From assembly GCA_963693365.1 (NCBI GenBank), contig CAVNZM010000018.1, forward strand, positions 1,240,001 through 1,304,000: DNA of 64,000 nt, in the 5' to 3' direction. Below are positions 38,070 to 64,000 of the stretch, in pieces. The notes under the pieces were generated by a model. The model was not told where the DNA came from. It did not search any database and was given only the letters and a program-made list of their open reading frames with translations. A program made the position numbers and the translations under genes. The stretch's first letter is position 1. The number at the start of each line of letters is the position of its first letter. This DNA is from Amoebidium appalachense (taxonomy: Eukaryota > Ichthyosporea).

Positions 38070-39442
38070 GAGGTACCATATATTGGTCACGTAAACATTT
38101 TTTACGGTATTTAAAAACGCATAGCTACACAGCAGGCCGTGTGACAATAACTGCATTTACACCATGAACAATTTAAAGACAAAAAAAAAAAAAAAATCAA
38201 CTGGGGAAATTTCTGCTGCATGCAAATGCTTGGCGTGGGTCGTCGCCAAGCATATTTCTGCCCAGATATTACATTGTTTGGTGTAGTCTCATTGAAACAA
38301 CGTGCCGGCATATGCATATAATTTGACCCATCAACCCACCCACCCTACTAACATGCGCTGTATCACTACTAGCGGGTCACTATATGGGTATGCCCTACTA
38401 TATGTACATACACCTGCACTGTCCACACCTGTTTGAACAACATAATCTTTGAGTCGACAAACCAAAATGTCGTCGGGCAAGCAGCCGCTTAGGTTTCATA
38501 AGTTTCCTAGCTTGGGCTGATACCGTTTCTAAGGGAATCCCCCCCCCCCCCCCCCCCCCCCCCTCCCTCCCTCCCCCCTCCCCCCCCGGGCGCCGCCTTC
38601 TCCTCCTCCTCCCCTCCCACACCCGAGTTCTGGTCATGTGCTTGCTGCCTGTGCTTCTTTTTTAACTTCTGTATTTCAAAGTTCCCCCCCCCTCCCCCCC
38701 CCCAAAAAAAAAAAACTAAAAAAAAAAAAAAAAACTTTAAAAAACATGCACACTCACACACACCGCGTGGAACATCCAGCCCCACCTCTCTGAGGCTATT
38801 TCCCCTCCTACCACCCCCTTACTCCATATCAAAATCCATCCTGGGTGGTCTAACCCCTCTCCCCCCCCCCCCCTCCCCCTCCCCCCCCTCCCCCCCCCCC
38901 CCCACACACATATACACATATTCCCCCCCTCCCCCCCTTTCACATCACCTCTCTCTCTCCCCAAAGCTCTCCCCTCTCTCTTGCTATAGAACTCCGCTTT
39001 CTGTATACGTAGGGCACTCTCTCCGGCTCTCTTTCTCTTTTTCTCTATCTCTCTCTCTCTTGTATTCACTCTCCACCCCCCCCCCCCCCCCCCCCCCTCT
39101 CTCGGGCCCTCCCCCCTACACACACACCACACCCTCTCTCCCCCCTTCCCCCCCCCCCCCCCCCCCCCCCCCCCCGTGGCAATTTTCTTTTTGGTGGTCC
39201 TACTATCACCCCAGCGGAGGCCCGCATCTAGCGGCTCCCCATAGTGCACCTCTCACCCCGGTGACGTCAGTACCCCGGCCCTACTACCCACGAAGCTCTT
39301 GTATGTTCTTTCGTAACATTTCATACAGCCTGAGCAGTGTTTCAACAAATCGCCTTACAATTTCGTGCTCACCGACTATGGTGCATGCGCTCTTGTGTTT
39401 TATTGTGTGTGTGTAGCAAAGGGGGGGGAGGTGGGGGGGAGG

Positions 39443-39519
<77 letters not shown>

Positions 39520-39709
39520 ACAGTGTATGTGTGTGTTTGTGTGTGTGTGTGTGTGTACATACGTGTGTACATGTGTGTGTGTGTGTTGACAATAAATGTG
39601 CGTGTGTATGCGTGTGGGGTTGTTTGTGTTTGTGTGCTTGTGTGCGTTTGTGTGTGTGTGCGCGCGCGGGTGTGTGTGCGTGCGTGTGTACGTGTGCGTG
39701 TGCGTGTGC

Positions 39710-39783
<74 letters not shown>

Positions 39784-40061
39784 CAAGTAGCATTCAAATA
39801 GATGTGTGGAGCCGCTACTTGGGCATGTTTTCACCCCTTGGAATCATGTTTTAGTAGGGTTGAATGCGAATTGAAAGGAAAGGTGACAACGTAGTTCAAG
39901 TTTCAAGATGATCCCAAGGCATACAAGTGGCACTGCGCATGCATCCAACTTGGTGGATCCGGAGTAGTGCGTAGTGGTGGTAATTATTATAATGCCACCG
40001 TGGGCGCTAACACGTACTGACGTGTTGCCGCACGTGCGATGTTTTAACATCTACTCAGGCG

Positions 40062-40098
<37 letters not shown>

Positions 40099-41453
40099 AG
40101 ACACCGCCTCAGTAGGTGGTAGCCGTGGGCGTGTTGTACAGCAGGAAATGCGTGTGTACGTGTCAGGTGTACTGCAGACGCAGCTGCAGTCGAGCTCAAC
40201 TTTGTTGTTCGTAAATAGTCAGACGAATACAATACACACATTCCGCTTGGGGATATAAATGATAAATTTATAAGGCAAAGCTGCTATCATGCGTTTTTTC
40301 AGACGTATATTATTTTATACATATATACATTAGGGGGGGGAGGGAGGGGGGGGGGGAAGGGAGGGAGGAGCCGGGCCGCCGGCCGCGGGTACAGGCGACG
40401 TCACGCCGGCGTGGCCGATCATTATCATCGTAGATCCACAGGGTGACACCACATACCTTTATTCTGTGATGCGTCGGCGCCAAAATCAAGATTAGAAACT
40501 TTTTCTGAATGGTTAGTAGATACTATTCATTTCCCGCCCCCCCTCTTGTGCTCTTTTGATAACAGGAACACTGCATAGCCCCTAGGTAGGGAAAAACTAG
40601 GTAAACACAAGTCGCCCCGGGCGGCCCGGCAGGCTATTTACACTGACACATCGATTTGATTGGTGTTCATGAGATCCTCTTTTATGATTGGCTCATTTTT
40701 CCTATGCCGGCGATGCGTACTCAGCCAATTAGCTCCAAGGAGGTCTCACTAAACAAGATTGTGGATAATTTGGTTTCAAATACAAATTTTCAATTTTTGT
40801 TCAACTCCATAGTAACATACGCAATTATTACTGTACCTTATTCATTTTACAACAACTAGTAAACTAAAAAGAAGAAATAACATTCACGGATTATTTTGAT
40901 TTTGGGGGGGCAATACATGTGTGGCATTTTACGCGGTAAAGGTTTAGATATAGTTTACGACAACATAATTTTACTGCTCATTTTGTTTGAGATAACAAAA
41001 CTAAAAATTTAAAACTTTGAAATTTAACTTGTTGGGGAGACACCATCAGCCCCTGCAGTGACGAGCGTAGCCTCACGAGCGCCACAAGTGAGCAACCCAC
41101 TCACACAGTCTTTCAGAGGGCAAAGGAAAACGGGGAAACATGTAGTTGTGTTTTTCTGTGTGATTTTCTTAGAAAGACGGCGGAGTTTATTTCTTTGAGT
41201 TTTTTTCTTAGCTGGAGGGTAGTGTTCAAAACACACCTCTTTGTGCCATCACAGTTCACGCACTCTAGTTATCTGCAGGTATAATAGACAAAACACGCTC
41301 TGAAACGCAAAAAAAGGCAAGATTAGTATAGCTGGGGTTTTCATCGTTGAACCAAAACGCCATTTTAACTTCCCCTCAGTCATTCTAAACGTTTTCAAAG
41401 CTTAATCCTTTGCTTGCAATTGCCATTTAAACATTTTTTCAAACATCACAAAT
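35710..41453. other. non-genic stretch before the DEP gene
   Basis: No supported gene. It contains C tracts with CA arrays (36242-37470), a T tract at 37793-37820, C and G tracts (38540-39175), a GT array at 39445-39518 with a second at 39715-39780, and A-tract sequence at 40062-40096. A CpG-rich patch occurs at 40370-40425 with GACGTCACG. Just upstream of the DEP start, CGCCATTTTAAC at 41359-41370 resembles a YY1-type core-promoter site. Confidence 0.5.
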
Positions 41454-42662
41454 ATGGCTTCCTCTGTAGGGTTCGAATCATACCCGCACATCCCCCTCCG
41501 AAAGTCCACATCCACCCAGTTCGAACCGACACCACGCAAACTGTCTCTCTCCCAGCTCGATGTTCTCAACATCTCTTCCGGTCGCAGACTTCCGTCTTTC
41601 GCAGAGGCAGGATCATCAACGAGAAGGCAATCGACCGCGGGGAATGATTCCACCACAAGCAGCCCAGCAACGGTCAGAAAGCCAAGCGGGCCAGCAGATT
41701 CGTTTTGGGCTGTCACATTCTTCACCGACATGCTTTTCAAGATGGAACGAGAATTGCCTTTGGAGGAGAAATCGGTGAAGATTGGACACGGGCCTCTCGG
41801 AAAGAGAGCCAAGTGCGCGAGATGTTGCGCCGGATCGAAAATCGTCGACTTTCTGGTGTGCTATTTGGAGGAGAATGGGTGGGAGAAGGGATCGGTTCAG
41901 AGGGAGAAGGCGGTGGCGTTAGCGGGGAAACTCGTGTATATGGGCCACTTGAAGGTGGCGGGGAAGGAAGGGGAACCGGTCAGCGATCACAAATTCTGCG
42001 ATGGGAAGACCCTTTACGCCCTCAAGGTTCCATCTGTCGATTCCCAGCCCTCATCTCAAACAACATCTACAGACAGTCTTGCAATGTCTGAGCCGGAAAC
42101 CACCACCCCGCCTACCTTCCCTCTGAGGAACAGCAACTCAGCTGGGGTTTCCGCGCAAGCTTTTGCAGCGAACAAGAGAAGGGGGAGCCTGCCTGAGATC
42201 ATGACGTATAATATTGGTAGCGGCAGCGGTGTCATGAACATGGCGAGACTCGAGCGTCACATTGCCCACGCCGAAGCCGAGCATGAGCATGCACATGCGC
42301 ACAGCCCGTTCATGAGCCCCACAGCGGGTAGGCAACCAGTAGGAAATGGGCAACCATCTCATGTTCCACGGGAGCAGATGAAAGAGAGATGCAAGTCTGT
42401 TAGCCAGATCGTCCCCCCCTCGCATTCGGAATTGCAGGCACATTTGGCGGCGGCGGCGGCGGCTGGGCTGGGCGGGGACTCGGGTGCGCTTCTTAGGAGG
42501 AAGGCACAGGGAAGGAGGATGAGGGCGTCGATAACGAGCGAAGAGGCGGCGAGGGATCTGTTTGCGCCTTTGGTTGCAGAGATGATGAGTGGGGAGGAGG
42601 AGGAGATGGGGGTGGGGGTGGGGGTGGGGACGGGGGTGGAGGAGTGTATCGAGGAGAAGTAG
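41454..42662 (+). CDS. DEP-domain protein, 402 aa, intronless
   Basis: Continuous ATG-to-TAG frame. A DEP domain spans about residues 85-193. Its landmarks are the ARCCAGSKIVDFLV core, the SVQREKAVALAGKLVYMGHL helix and the closing HKFCDGKTLYALKV strand. DEP domains bind membrane phospholipid or GPCR tails in signalling proteins, so a membrane-proximal signalling role is likely but unproven. The flanks are low-complexity and Ser-rich with basophilic kinase or 14-3-3-type sites: RKLSLS (29-33), KRRGSLPEI (241-249), RCKSVS (312-317). A His/Ala/Glu-rich stretch, an Ala7 run and a Glu/Gly-Val tail follow. The tail's GGGGTG-repeat codons may be a microsatellite read through. It lacks RGS, DIX or PH domains, so it matches no standard DEP architecture I know. 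Confidence 0.85.
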   Translation: MASSVGFESYPHIPLRKSTSTQFEPTPRKLSLSQLDVLNISSGRRLPSFAEAGSSTRRQSTAGNDSTTSSPATVRKPSGPADSFWAVTFFTDMLFKMERELPLEEKSVKIGHGPLGKRAKCARCCAGSKIVDFLVCYLEENGWEKGSVQREKAVALAGKLVYMGHLKVAGKEGEPVSDHKFCDGKTLYALKVPSVDSQPSSQTTSTDSLAMSEPETTTPPTFPLRNSNSAGVSAQAFAANKRRGSLPEIMTYNIGSGSGVMNMARLERHIAHAEAEHEHAHAHSPFMSPTAGRQPVGNGQPSHVPREQMKERCKSVSQIVPPSHSELQAHLAAAAAAGLGGDSGALLRRKAQGRRMRASITSEEAARDLFAPLVAEMMSGEEEEMGVGVGVGTGVEECIEEK

Positions 42663-42742
42663 AGGAGGAGGGTTGTTCGGGGATGGGTGGGGAGGGGGGA
42701 GGGGGGGGGGGGGGGGGGGGGGAGGGGGTGAAAGGGGAGAGG

Positions 42743-42773
<31 letters not shown>

Positions 42774-44655
42774 AAGGGCTGGAATGTGATTGTGTAAGCG
42801 AAGAGTGAAGAGAGAAAATTTCGTAGGTGTGCATATGGGGCCTCCGGGGGAGAGATGCACGGATGGAGTGTTGAGTAAATGTAGCTGACAAATGATTTGC
42901 AGTGTGTGTGCGTGGGGGGGGGGGGGGGGGGGAATCGTTGCTAAAAATGAAAAGAACTGTATCTGCTGATGCTACGGATTTGAGAGGGGAGGGGGGAGAG
43001 AGGGGGGAGGGGGAGAGAGAGGGGGAGAGAGAGGTAGAGCAATAACTTACGGGGTTTTATTGAAAATTTTGGCTGTGTGTACATGTTTGCAAAACGTTAT
43101 TACATTTTAACTGCCAGCTTTGATGAATGATTTTCCTTCTTTGTTTTTACCGGTTTTTAGTAGGGTCTTGTGGCAATTCTACACGATTGATGTTTTGTGG
43201 GTATCAGATACATCTCAGAGAAAACCAAAACAAAAATACCCAGTGGCAAGCATAAATCTAAAATGTAATATACTAATATTAACATTTTAATATTAGTACT
43301 ATGAGACATGATGGACTCGACGTTAATATCACATTTCAAGTTATAGCCCGGAGATGTAAGTTTCGAGAATAATCTTTACCCAGGTGGGTATGTTGTAAAT
43401 AGCGCAGGGTCACTCTGAGGTTACCCGGTTGTACCGGATCGTGATTGCGACCCCTTGTATGTATATCTCTTTATATCACACTTTATATCACACTTTATAT
43501 CACTTCAAATCAAATTTTCCGATGGCTTGATTGTTTTGTGTGTGCATCGCATGTTGCGGTAAGAAAGCGTTGGGATGGAATCGGGTGCACTCAGACTCTT
43601 GCATTCAGTGTACTGAAACATTAATTAGTGTCTATGAATTGTGCTCTTGTAATCGAGCTTATCATCGTGCATGGTTTATTTCATATATCATAGGGACTAT
43701 AGGTATCGGTTCAACCCCATGTGCTCACATCGATTACGCTGCCTTACAGTGTCCTTCATAACCTAACCCATTCATATATCTGTTGCGTTTCATAGTATAT
43801 CCATCCAGTCCTCTCACACATGCATGTGCTGATGTTTTCTGTGAGGTTAAAGGGGGTTGGTTCCTTTTATGGTTCCGAATCGGGTCAGACCCGAATCATT
43901 ATGGTCCTATGCCGTATAATTGGCGTGACACACACCTGTTTGGCCCGAAAGAAATCATTCTTTAATGTCACCATGGTTGTTGTTTATTAAGAGTTTCAAG
44001 AGTTGTTATTTTCGGTTAAATGATAGTCAGTGCATGTGCTATGTGAGATTCGTGTTAAAATTCGCTGAAAAGTTCTGAAAAATTGGGGGGATACGAACTG
44101 TTCGCCCCAGTTTATCACCCACCTATCTACACGCCAAATATATCACCTCATGAGTATCTCTACACAGTGATATAACACCCATATATATGGCTACACGTTT
44201 CATATATTATCCATCTGCATTCTTAATATATCACCCATCTACACTATGATACGGTACATCCGATCACTGATTACGTAACTTCATCAAATTTACCATCCTC
44301 ATATCACGCACTATCTATACAATTCAATACAGTATATTCACCATCTGTCTACACGGCATGATATCATATCCCCTATACGTATATCTACCAACCCCCCTTC
44401 ACACATCTATCTACACTGCACGTACTGTGTACAACCGCGTGTGTGCTTTAGATTCTAAGTAAATAAAGCACTGCACACGCACTTACCTCCGAGGCTCCGT
44501 ATTAGATGTCAACATCTTTATTAACTAATCCAACCCCATCGGCGGCGGGTAATAATTATCAGAGACAAATTTTTGGTTGCTTTGGGCCTCCCCCCCCCCT
44601 CCACCCCCTTCCCCCTCTCCCCCCCCCCCCCTCCCCCCCCCCCCCCCCCTCCACC

Positions 44656-44739
<84 letters not shown>

Positions 44740-45017
44740 CCTCGACATCGTCGCCGCTCAGTTCTAAATATCGATTTGCTTTTTTTTTTTTTAATTATAT
44801 ACCATATCGTTTTGCCTAAATATGGGCACGGCTCTTTTTTAGTCATTTGCCACATATGTCGCGTGTATCAGGTGTGGGCGACTGCACGTTCTTCGAAGGT
44901 GTAATCGGGTTGAGGGTCATGTTATGACACTGAGAGGCATAACTGAATCTTTAAGTGTATTATCACTGGGTATCTCGAGCTCGGTCTTCATTCGGGGTCC
45001 TTCCGGAATCCGACTAT

Positions 45018-45067
<50 letters not shown>

Positions 45068-45138
45068 TGTGTGCACGTGTGTGTGTGTGCGTGCGGAATC
45101 CGACTATCGCGCGCGTGCGCACGGACGAGTGTGTGTGT

Positions 45139-45169
<31 letters not shown>

Positions 45170-45295
45170 TATACCGTGTCTTCGTGTGTGAGCGCACCCG
45201 TATGCATGTGATGTGTGTATTCTTAGGTCGACGCTGGGGAGGTAGACGTGGAAGCGGGCGGTTGGGTTGTGCTCTGGGAGGGTGTATATTCGTGT

Positions 45296-45344
<49 letters not shown>

Positions 45345-46335
45345 GGGGGAGAAGAGAGAGAGGGATACATCGAGGGAGGGGGGGGGGATGCAAGAAAAGT
45401 GCTGACTTACGGCAAAAGTCCCTACTATTCTCGCCTGACTAGCAGAGTGTACACACTACAACTAACACGTACCTGGGCACACATGCATATGAATGAGAGT
45501 ATGCGTGGGTGATCATTCCACTAAACTAACAGACATAAACACGTGCAGAGTGGTGCTGGGCAATGCACGATGCCACAGCACTAACAGAGAGGGTAGTGTG
45601 GAGAGGTAGAAACACAGTTGCATGCTCTGTCAATCTACGTCTAATTTATTTTGCTCGATTCTCACTTATTTATCTGCCGCAGGCAGATTCCATGAATACA
45701 GATCTATGCAAAGGTATTTGCGCATCTGATTGGCAAATACTATGAATACTATAAATCTGACCAATCATATAACGACACGTACATGAACGGAAATCAAACT
45801 GCATTCCCCTCATACGGTCCAACCGCAGACAAAACACCCGACTACACAGAAAACATGAAAAGCATGCACAACAATCGTCGGATGCGTGCTTTCCTCTCGC
45901 TATCGCCAATAGCTAAACAAACTATGAATACCACACGTGCCTAATGAATAACAGAGGGCAAACAAGAGCATGCCGGACATGCTTATGAAATAAAGGGAGA
46001 TAAAGCACAAATAAACGATCGTACCTAACTATGTATGCTATGTGCTCGTGCAACCTGTGTAAACCAAAGATGTGCAACTAATGAAGAATCGTGCTGTGCA
46101 CGTGCACGTGCGTGCGAAATGCATATGCCAACTCGTGCACTATTGTTGTATATTCTGGCAGGGGAGAGTGAGGGGGAGGGACGGTTACGTGCCAGTGTTT
46201 GCATTGGGAACTGGGGGAGTGGCGGAGGTTTATTTTTGTAGGGCCGATGCATGTGTGTGTGTAGGGAGGGGGCAGGGGGGGGAAGGGGGGGGGGGGGGGG
46301 GGGAGGGGGCGCAGGGTGAGGGGGGAGGATGGTGG

Positions 46336-46390
<55 letters not shown>

Positions 46391-46659
46391 AGGGTGGGGG
46401 GGAGGAGGGAGAGAGGGGGGGGGGGGGGGGAGGAGAGGGAGGTTACACCACGGCGGGTGCCCGATGTAGCAAGGGTGTAATGTGTTTCATTTGTTTTGTG
46501 TGTGTGTTGCGTTGCACGATTTGAGGGTGGTGTGGTGCAAGTGAATGGGATGGGTGAATAGTGTGGGCAGAGTCGGTACGTGGACCTGCACATGTGTGTG
46601 TGTGTGTGTGTGTGCGTGTGCACGTGTATGTGTGTGTGCGCACGTGTGTGTGTGTGTGT

Positions 46660-46692
<33 letters not shown>

Positions 46693-46959
46693 TGTGAGTG
46701 TGTGTGTGTGTGTGCATGTGTGTCGTTCCTGTATGCCCATGTGCATGTGTGCATGTCCCTCTCTCTCTCTCTCTCTCTGTGTATGGGGCATGTGTTCTCG
46801 CACGTCACGTGTGCATGTGTGCGTGCCTGAGTGTGTATGTGCAAGGGCGCAGTGTGTGCGCCAGTCGACAAGCAAATGTGTGCATGCATGTGAACATACA
46901 TGCACCCACGTACACACGTGTGGGTAACTGGGGCGCCGGGGGGGGGGGGGGGGGGGGGG

Positions 46960-47006
<47 letters not shown>

Positions 47007-47407
47007 GTGGGGAGGGGAGGGGGGGAGGGGGGGGGGAGGGGGGGGGGGGGGGGAGGGAGAATTTGAGAGAGAGAGAGACGGGCTACTCGATCTTGTTCAC
47101 AGATCTTTATTGATCATGGGCCTAACTTGCCTGGCAAAGAAAAAGCATTCATGAGTCAGGCTAGTGTTAAATATTACCAACCTATTTCCAAGCTAAGGTA
47201 AGGAAAAGGATGAAAATGGCAACAAAAACAAAGTACAAACATTCTCCAAGAAAGTAGGCGTAGTTAACATTCATTGAAGAAAGGATAGAATAACAACAAG
47301 GTGGCCCTTATAACACACGATGAGTTTTAACGTGGAAAAAAGTGTGTTTCACCTGCTTTTCTGCCCCCCCCCCCCCCCCCCCCCCCCCAGCCGCTCCCCC
47401 CCCCCCC

Positions 47408-47438
<31 letters not shown>

Positions 47439-47900
47439 GTCTGCAAATTAGTGTGCGCTAAGATGTTTTAATAAAATAGGGTGGAAACAGACTTCATGCC
47501 ATTCGAAGAGTACATTCTTGCTTAGTTCAAGAAAAACGATGATTAAAAGAACAGGGTGGATCTACTACCAAATAAGGAAGTTCCAACATTGGTAATTGGC
47601 CAATCGTTTGTTGTTTCATTGTCCATACTAGGAAATGGAATGTGATGATTCATGCATCAACACCCCCAATTTAGACATACCAAATCGCTTCAAGATCCTT
47701 AAATCGAACAATCGGGTTGCCCAAAACGGGCATAAAAAGTTTAGGAAATCGTGAAAATTAGGAAAAAAAGGACTGGTACACATTCAAATCGGAGAAGGAA
47801 GCAAAAAAGGAGTATCAAAACGAAATACAAAAAAAAGTTGATACACGGGAATCATGCGCATTTTAAAAAAAAATCACCTGCCGCACCTCTGCCCCCCCCC

Positions 47901-47931
<31 letters not shown>

Positions 47932-48114
47932 ACACACGCACACACCCGAGTGTCTGTGAATGAAACGGGGGGGGGGGGGGGGGGGGGGAGGGGGAGGGGG
48001 GGGGGGGGGGGGGGGAGAAGTCTATGAACGAGGGGGACAGGGGAGGAAGGGAAATGGAGGGGGGGGGGGGGGGGGGGAAGGGAAGGGGGGAGCAGGAGGT
48101 CTATGGCGGGTGTG
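42663..48114. other. non-genic stretch between DEP and germ cell-less genes
   Basis: No supported gene. It has G tracts at 42690-42770, relatively unique AT-rich sequence at 43060-44500, CA/GT arrays (44661-44733, 45019-45066, 46339-46388, 46590-46720), a 45-nt G tract at 45299-45343, GA arrays near 46965-47005 and C tracts at 47365-47424. AATAAA on the minus strand at 47111-47106 could end the germ cell-less transcript but is 1 kb past the stop. Confidence 0.5.
44105..44420. repeat. degenerate minisatellite of TATATCACCCATCTACAC-like units
   Basis: Recurring CTATCTACAC, TATATCACC and CACCCAT words at irregular 30-60 bp spacing suggest an old, decayed tandem repeat. Confidence 0.6.
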
Positions 48115-62743
<14,629 letters not shown>

Positions 62744-63365
62744 TTGCGGCCGGGCCCCCAAAAAGGGTCACTTATGCCTTATTCTGCGTCACGGTGCCAA
62801 AACGATGGAATAAGTAATGGGTATGTTTCAGTGATGGAACTATGTACCAGCTGGACTACTTGTGTGTGGAAACCTGCATGCAGAAAAAGATGTTTAAGGG
62901 CACCAGAAGGAAACATGGAACATTATCAGCCACCCTCTACACACCCTTGAGGTTGGTTGCCTAGCCGAAAGGAGATGTGAGAATGACGAGAGAAGTTTGG
63001 CTATTTGTATGCACATACGTCTTCCATTTGAATCTCTTACTCGCTGTGGACATACCAACCAAAAAGATCTTAACATCGAAAAAAAATCATGAATGTAGAA
63101 GTCAAGTGGAAAACGCAGTCCGCCCTTTTGAAGCAGTTTTGTGAGCCGGCTAGTCTACACCGCGTAGACTTTACGTGGTCATGCAGTCTGCGTGAGACTA
63201 ATAACTATATATGGTTTATTGTTTTAGCTATTTATAGTTTATCTAATTTCCTGGGATCCAATAGTGAGCGTGAACGAACTTCGAAGTGGAACTTCAAGTC
63301 TTCAACCCGGCTTCCCCCCCCCCCCCTCCCATCCTAGGGCTCATCCTCCCCCCCTCCCCCCCCCT

Positions 63366-63444
<79 letters not shown>

Positions 63445-63534
63445 ATACACACAAATACACACAGTGTGGAACATGCCTACAAATCACCTTATATGATTTC
63501 GTTGTGGTGACCGAGTACATGGGCAAAGCTTCAG

Positions 63535-63571
<37 letters not shown>

Positions 63572-64000
63572 CCCTCACTCCCCCCCCCTCCCCTCCCCCC
63601 CTCCCCCCCCCCCCCCCCCCCCCCCCTTCCCCCCCCCCCTTCCCCCCCCCCCCCCTTCCCCCCCCCCCCCCCCCCCCGCCCTGCTTCCTTCCCCCTTCCC
63701 CGTGTCACTTATTCAGGGCCCCCATGAACGTACTCATACCTTCACAGAGTTATTGTTACCTAATCTAATTAGGCCGGGCTCGGAAGGAGAGAGTTTGTGT
63801 GTGTGTGGGGGGAAGGGGGGGGGGGGGGGGGGGGTGAGAGCCTAAGGGGTAGGCCTGGGGGGGGGGGGGAGGGGGGGATGTAGGGGGAGTCTCAAATATT
63901 CAAGAGTGAAAGAGAGATAGATCTAGTCTGAGAGAGAGCGAGACCCTGAGGCATTGCGTTGAAACATCATGGGAGCTGCCCCCCCCCCCCCCCCCCCCCC
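62744..64000. other. upstream flank of the germ cell-less gene
   Basis: Probable promoter of the germ cell-less gene at its left edge. No second gene is supported. A plus-strand frame at 63089-63337 has no recognisable features. The rest is C tracts (63304-63372, 63534-63680), a CA array at 63373-63439 and G tracts. Confidence 0.4.

Noticed and set aside
41466-41478. GGTTCGAATC, tRNA B-box-like
   Set aside because: It lies in the DEP coding frame with no A box or cloverleaf around it.
63089-63337. 82-codon plus-strand frame upstream of the germ cell-less gene
   Set aside because: ATG start but no domain, no clear splice sites and a C-tract end; too weak to call.

Overview
This is a eukaryotic nuclear window. 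It holds intron-rich protein genes whose introns are packed with (GT)n/(CA)n arrays, G and C homopolymers of 20-45 nt, purine arrays and short dispersed repeats. Coding exons cover roughly a tenth of the sequence. The best-resolved gene is an orthologue of animal germ cell-less (GMCL1), so I infer a holozoan. A unicellular relative of animals such as an ichthyosporean would fit, but that is a guess from gene content and intron style.

Three minus-strand genes could be spliced exon by exon with every phase closing. (1) 12385 to 1237: a seven-exon gene for a six-helix TLC-domain membrane protein of about 244 residues. (2) 33567 to 21467: a 16-exon gene for an FG-repeat nucleoporin of about 1206 residues, with an N-terminal hydrophobic segment, a coiled coil, about 30 FG motifs and a basic NUP153/Nup1-like tail. 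(3) 62743 to 48115: a 13-exon gene for a 500-residue BTB-BACK germ cell-less protein. Plus-strand genes are a secreted, glycosylation-rich protein (15891 to about 18048, structure unsettled and apparently frameshifted), a small KEN-box protein with a bipartite NLS (34861-35307) and an intronless DEP-domain protein (41454-42662). The nucleoporin and KEN-box genes are head to head, and their shared 1.3 kb spacer carries CRE- and E2F-like sites.

The most unusual architecture concerns the introns. In seven places a segment spanning an exon-intron junction has been tandemly duplicated into the adjoining intron, leaving rows of decaying exon ends and splice sites. Many 3' splice sites are simply the last CAG of a (CA)n microsatellite. 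Two dispersed repeat families, here called R1 (about 445 bp) and R2 (about 110-250 bp), are bounded by G tracts and recur through the introns and spacers.

Other points of interest are a perfect 36-bp hairpin near 14570, a 3-kb minisatellite inside the TLC gene, and repeated use of a CCAATCAG word both in introns and in the codons of the nucleoporin GANQN repeats.
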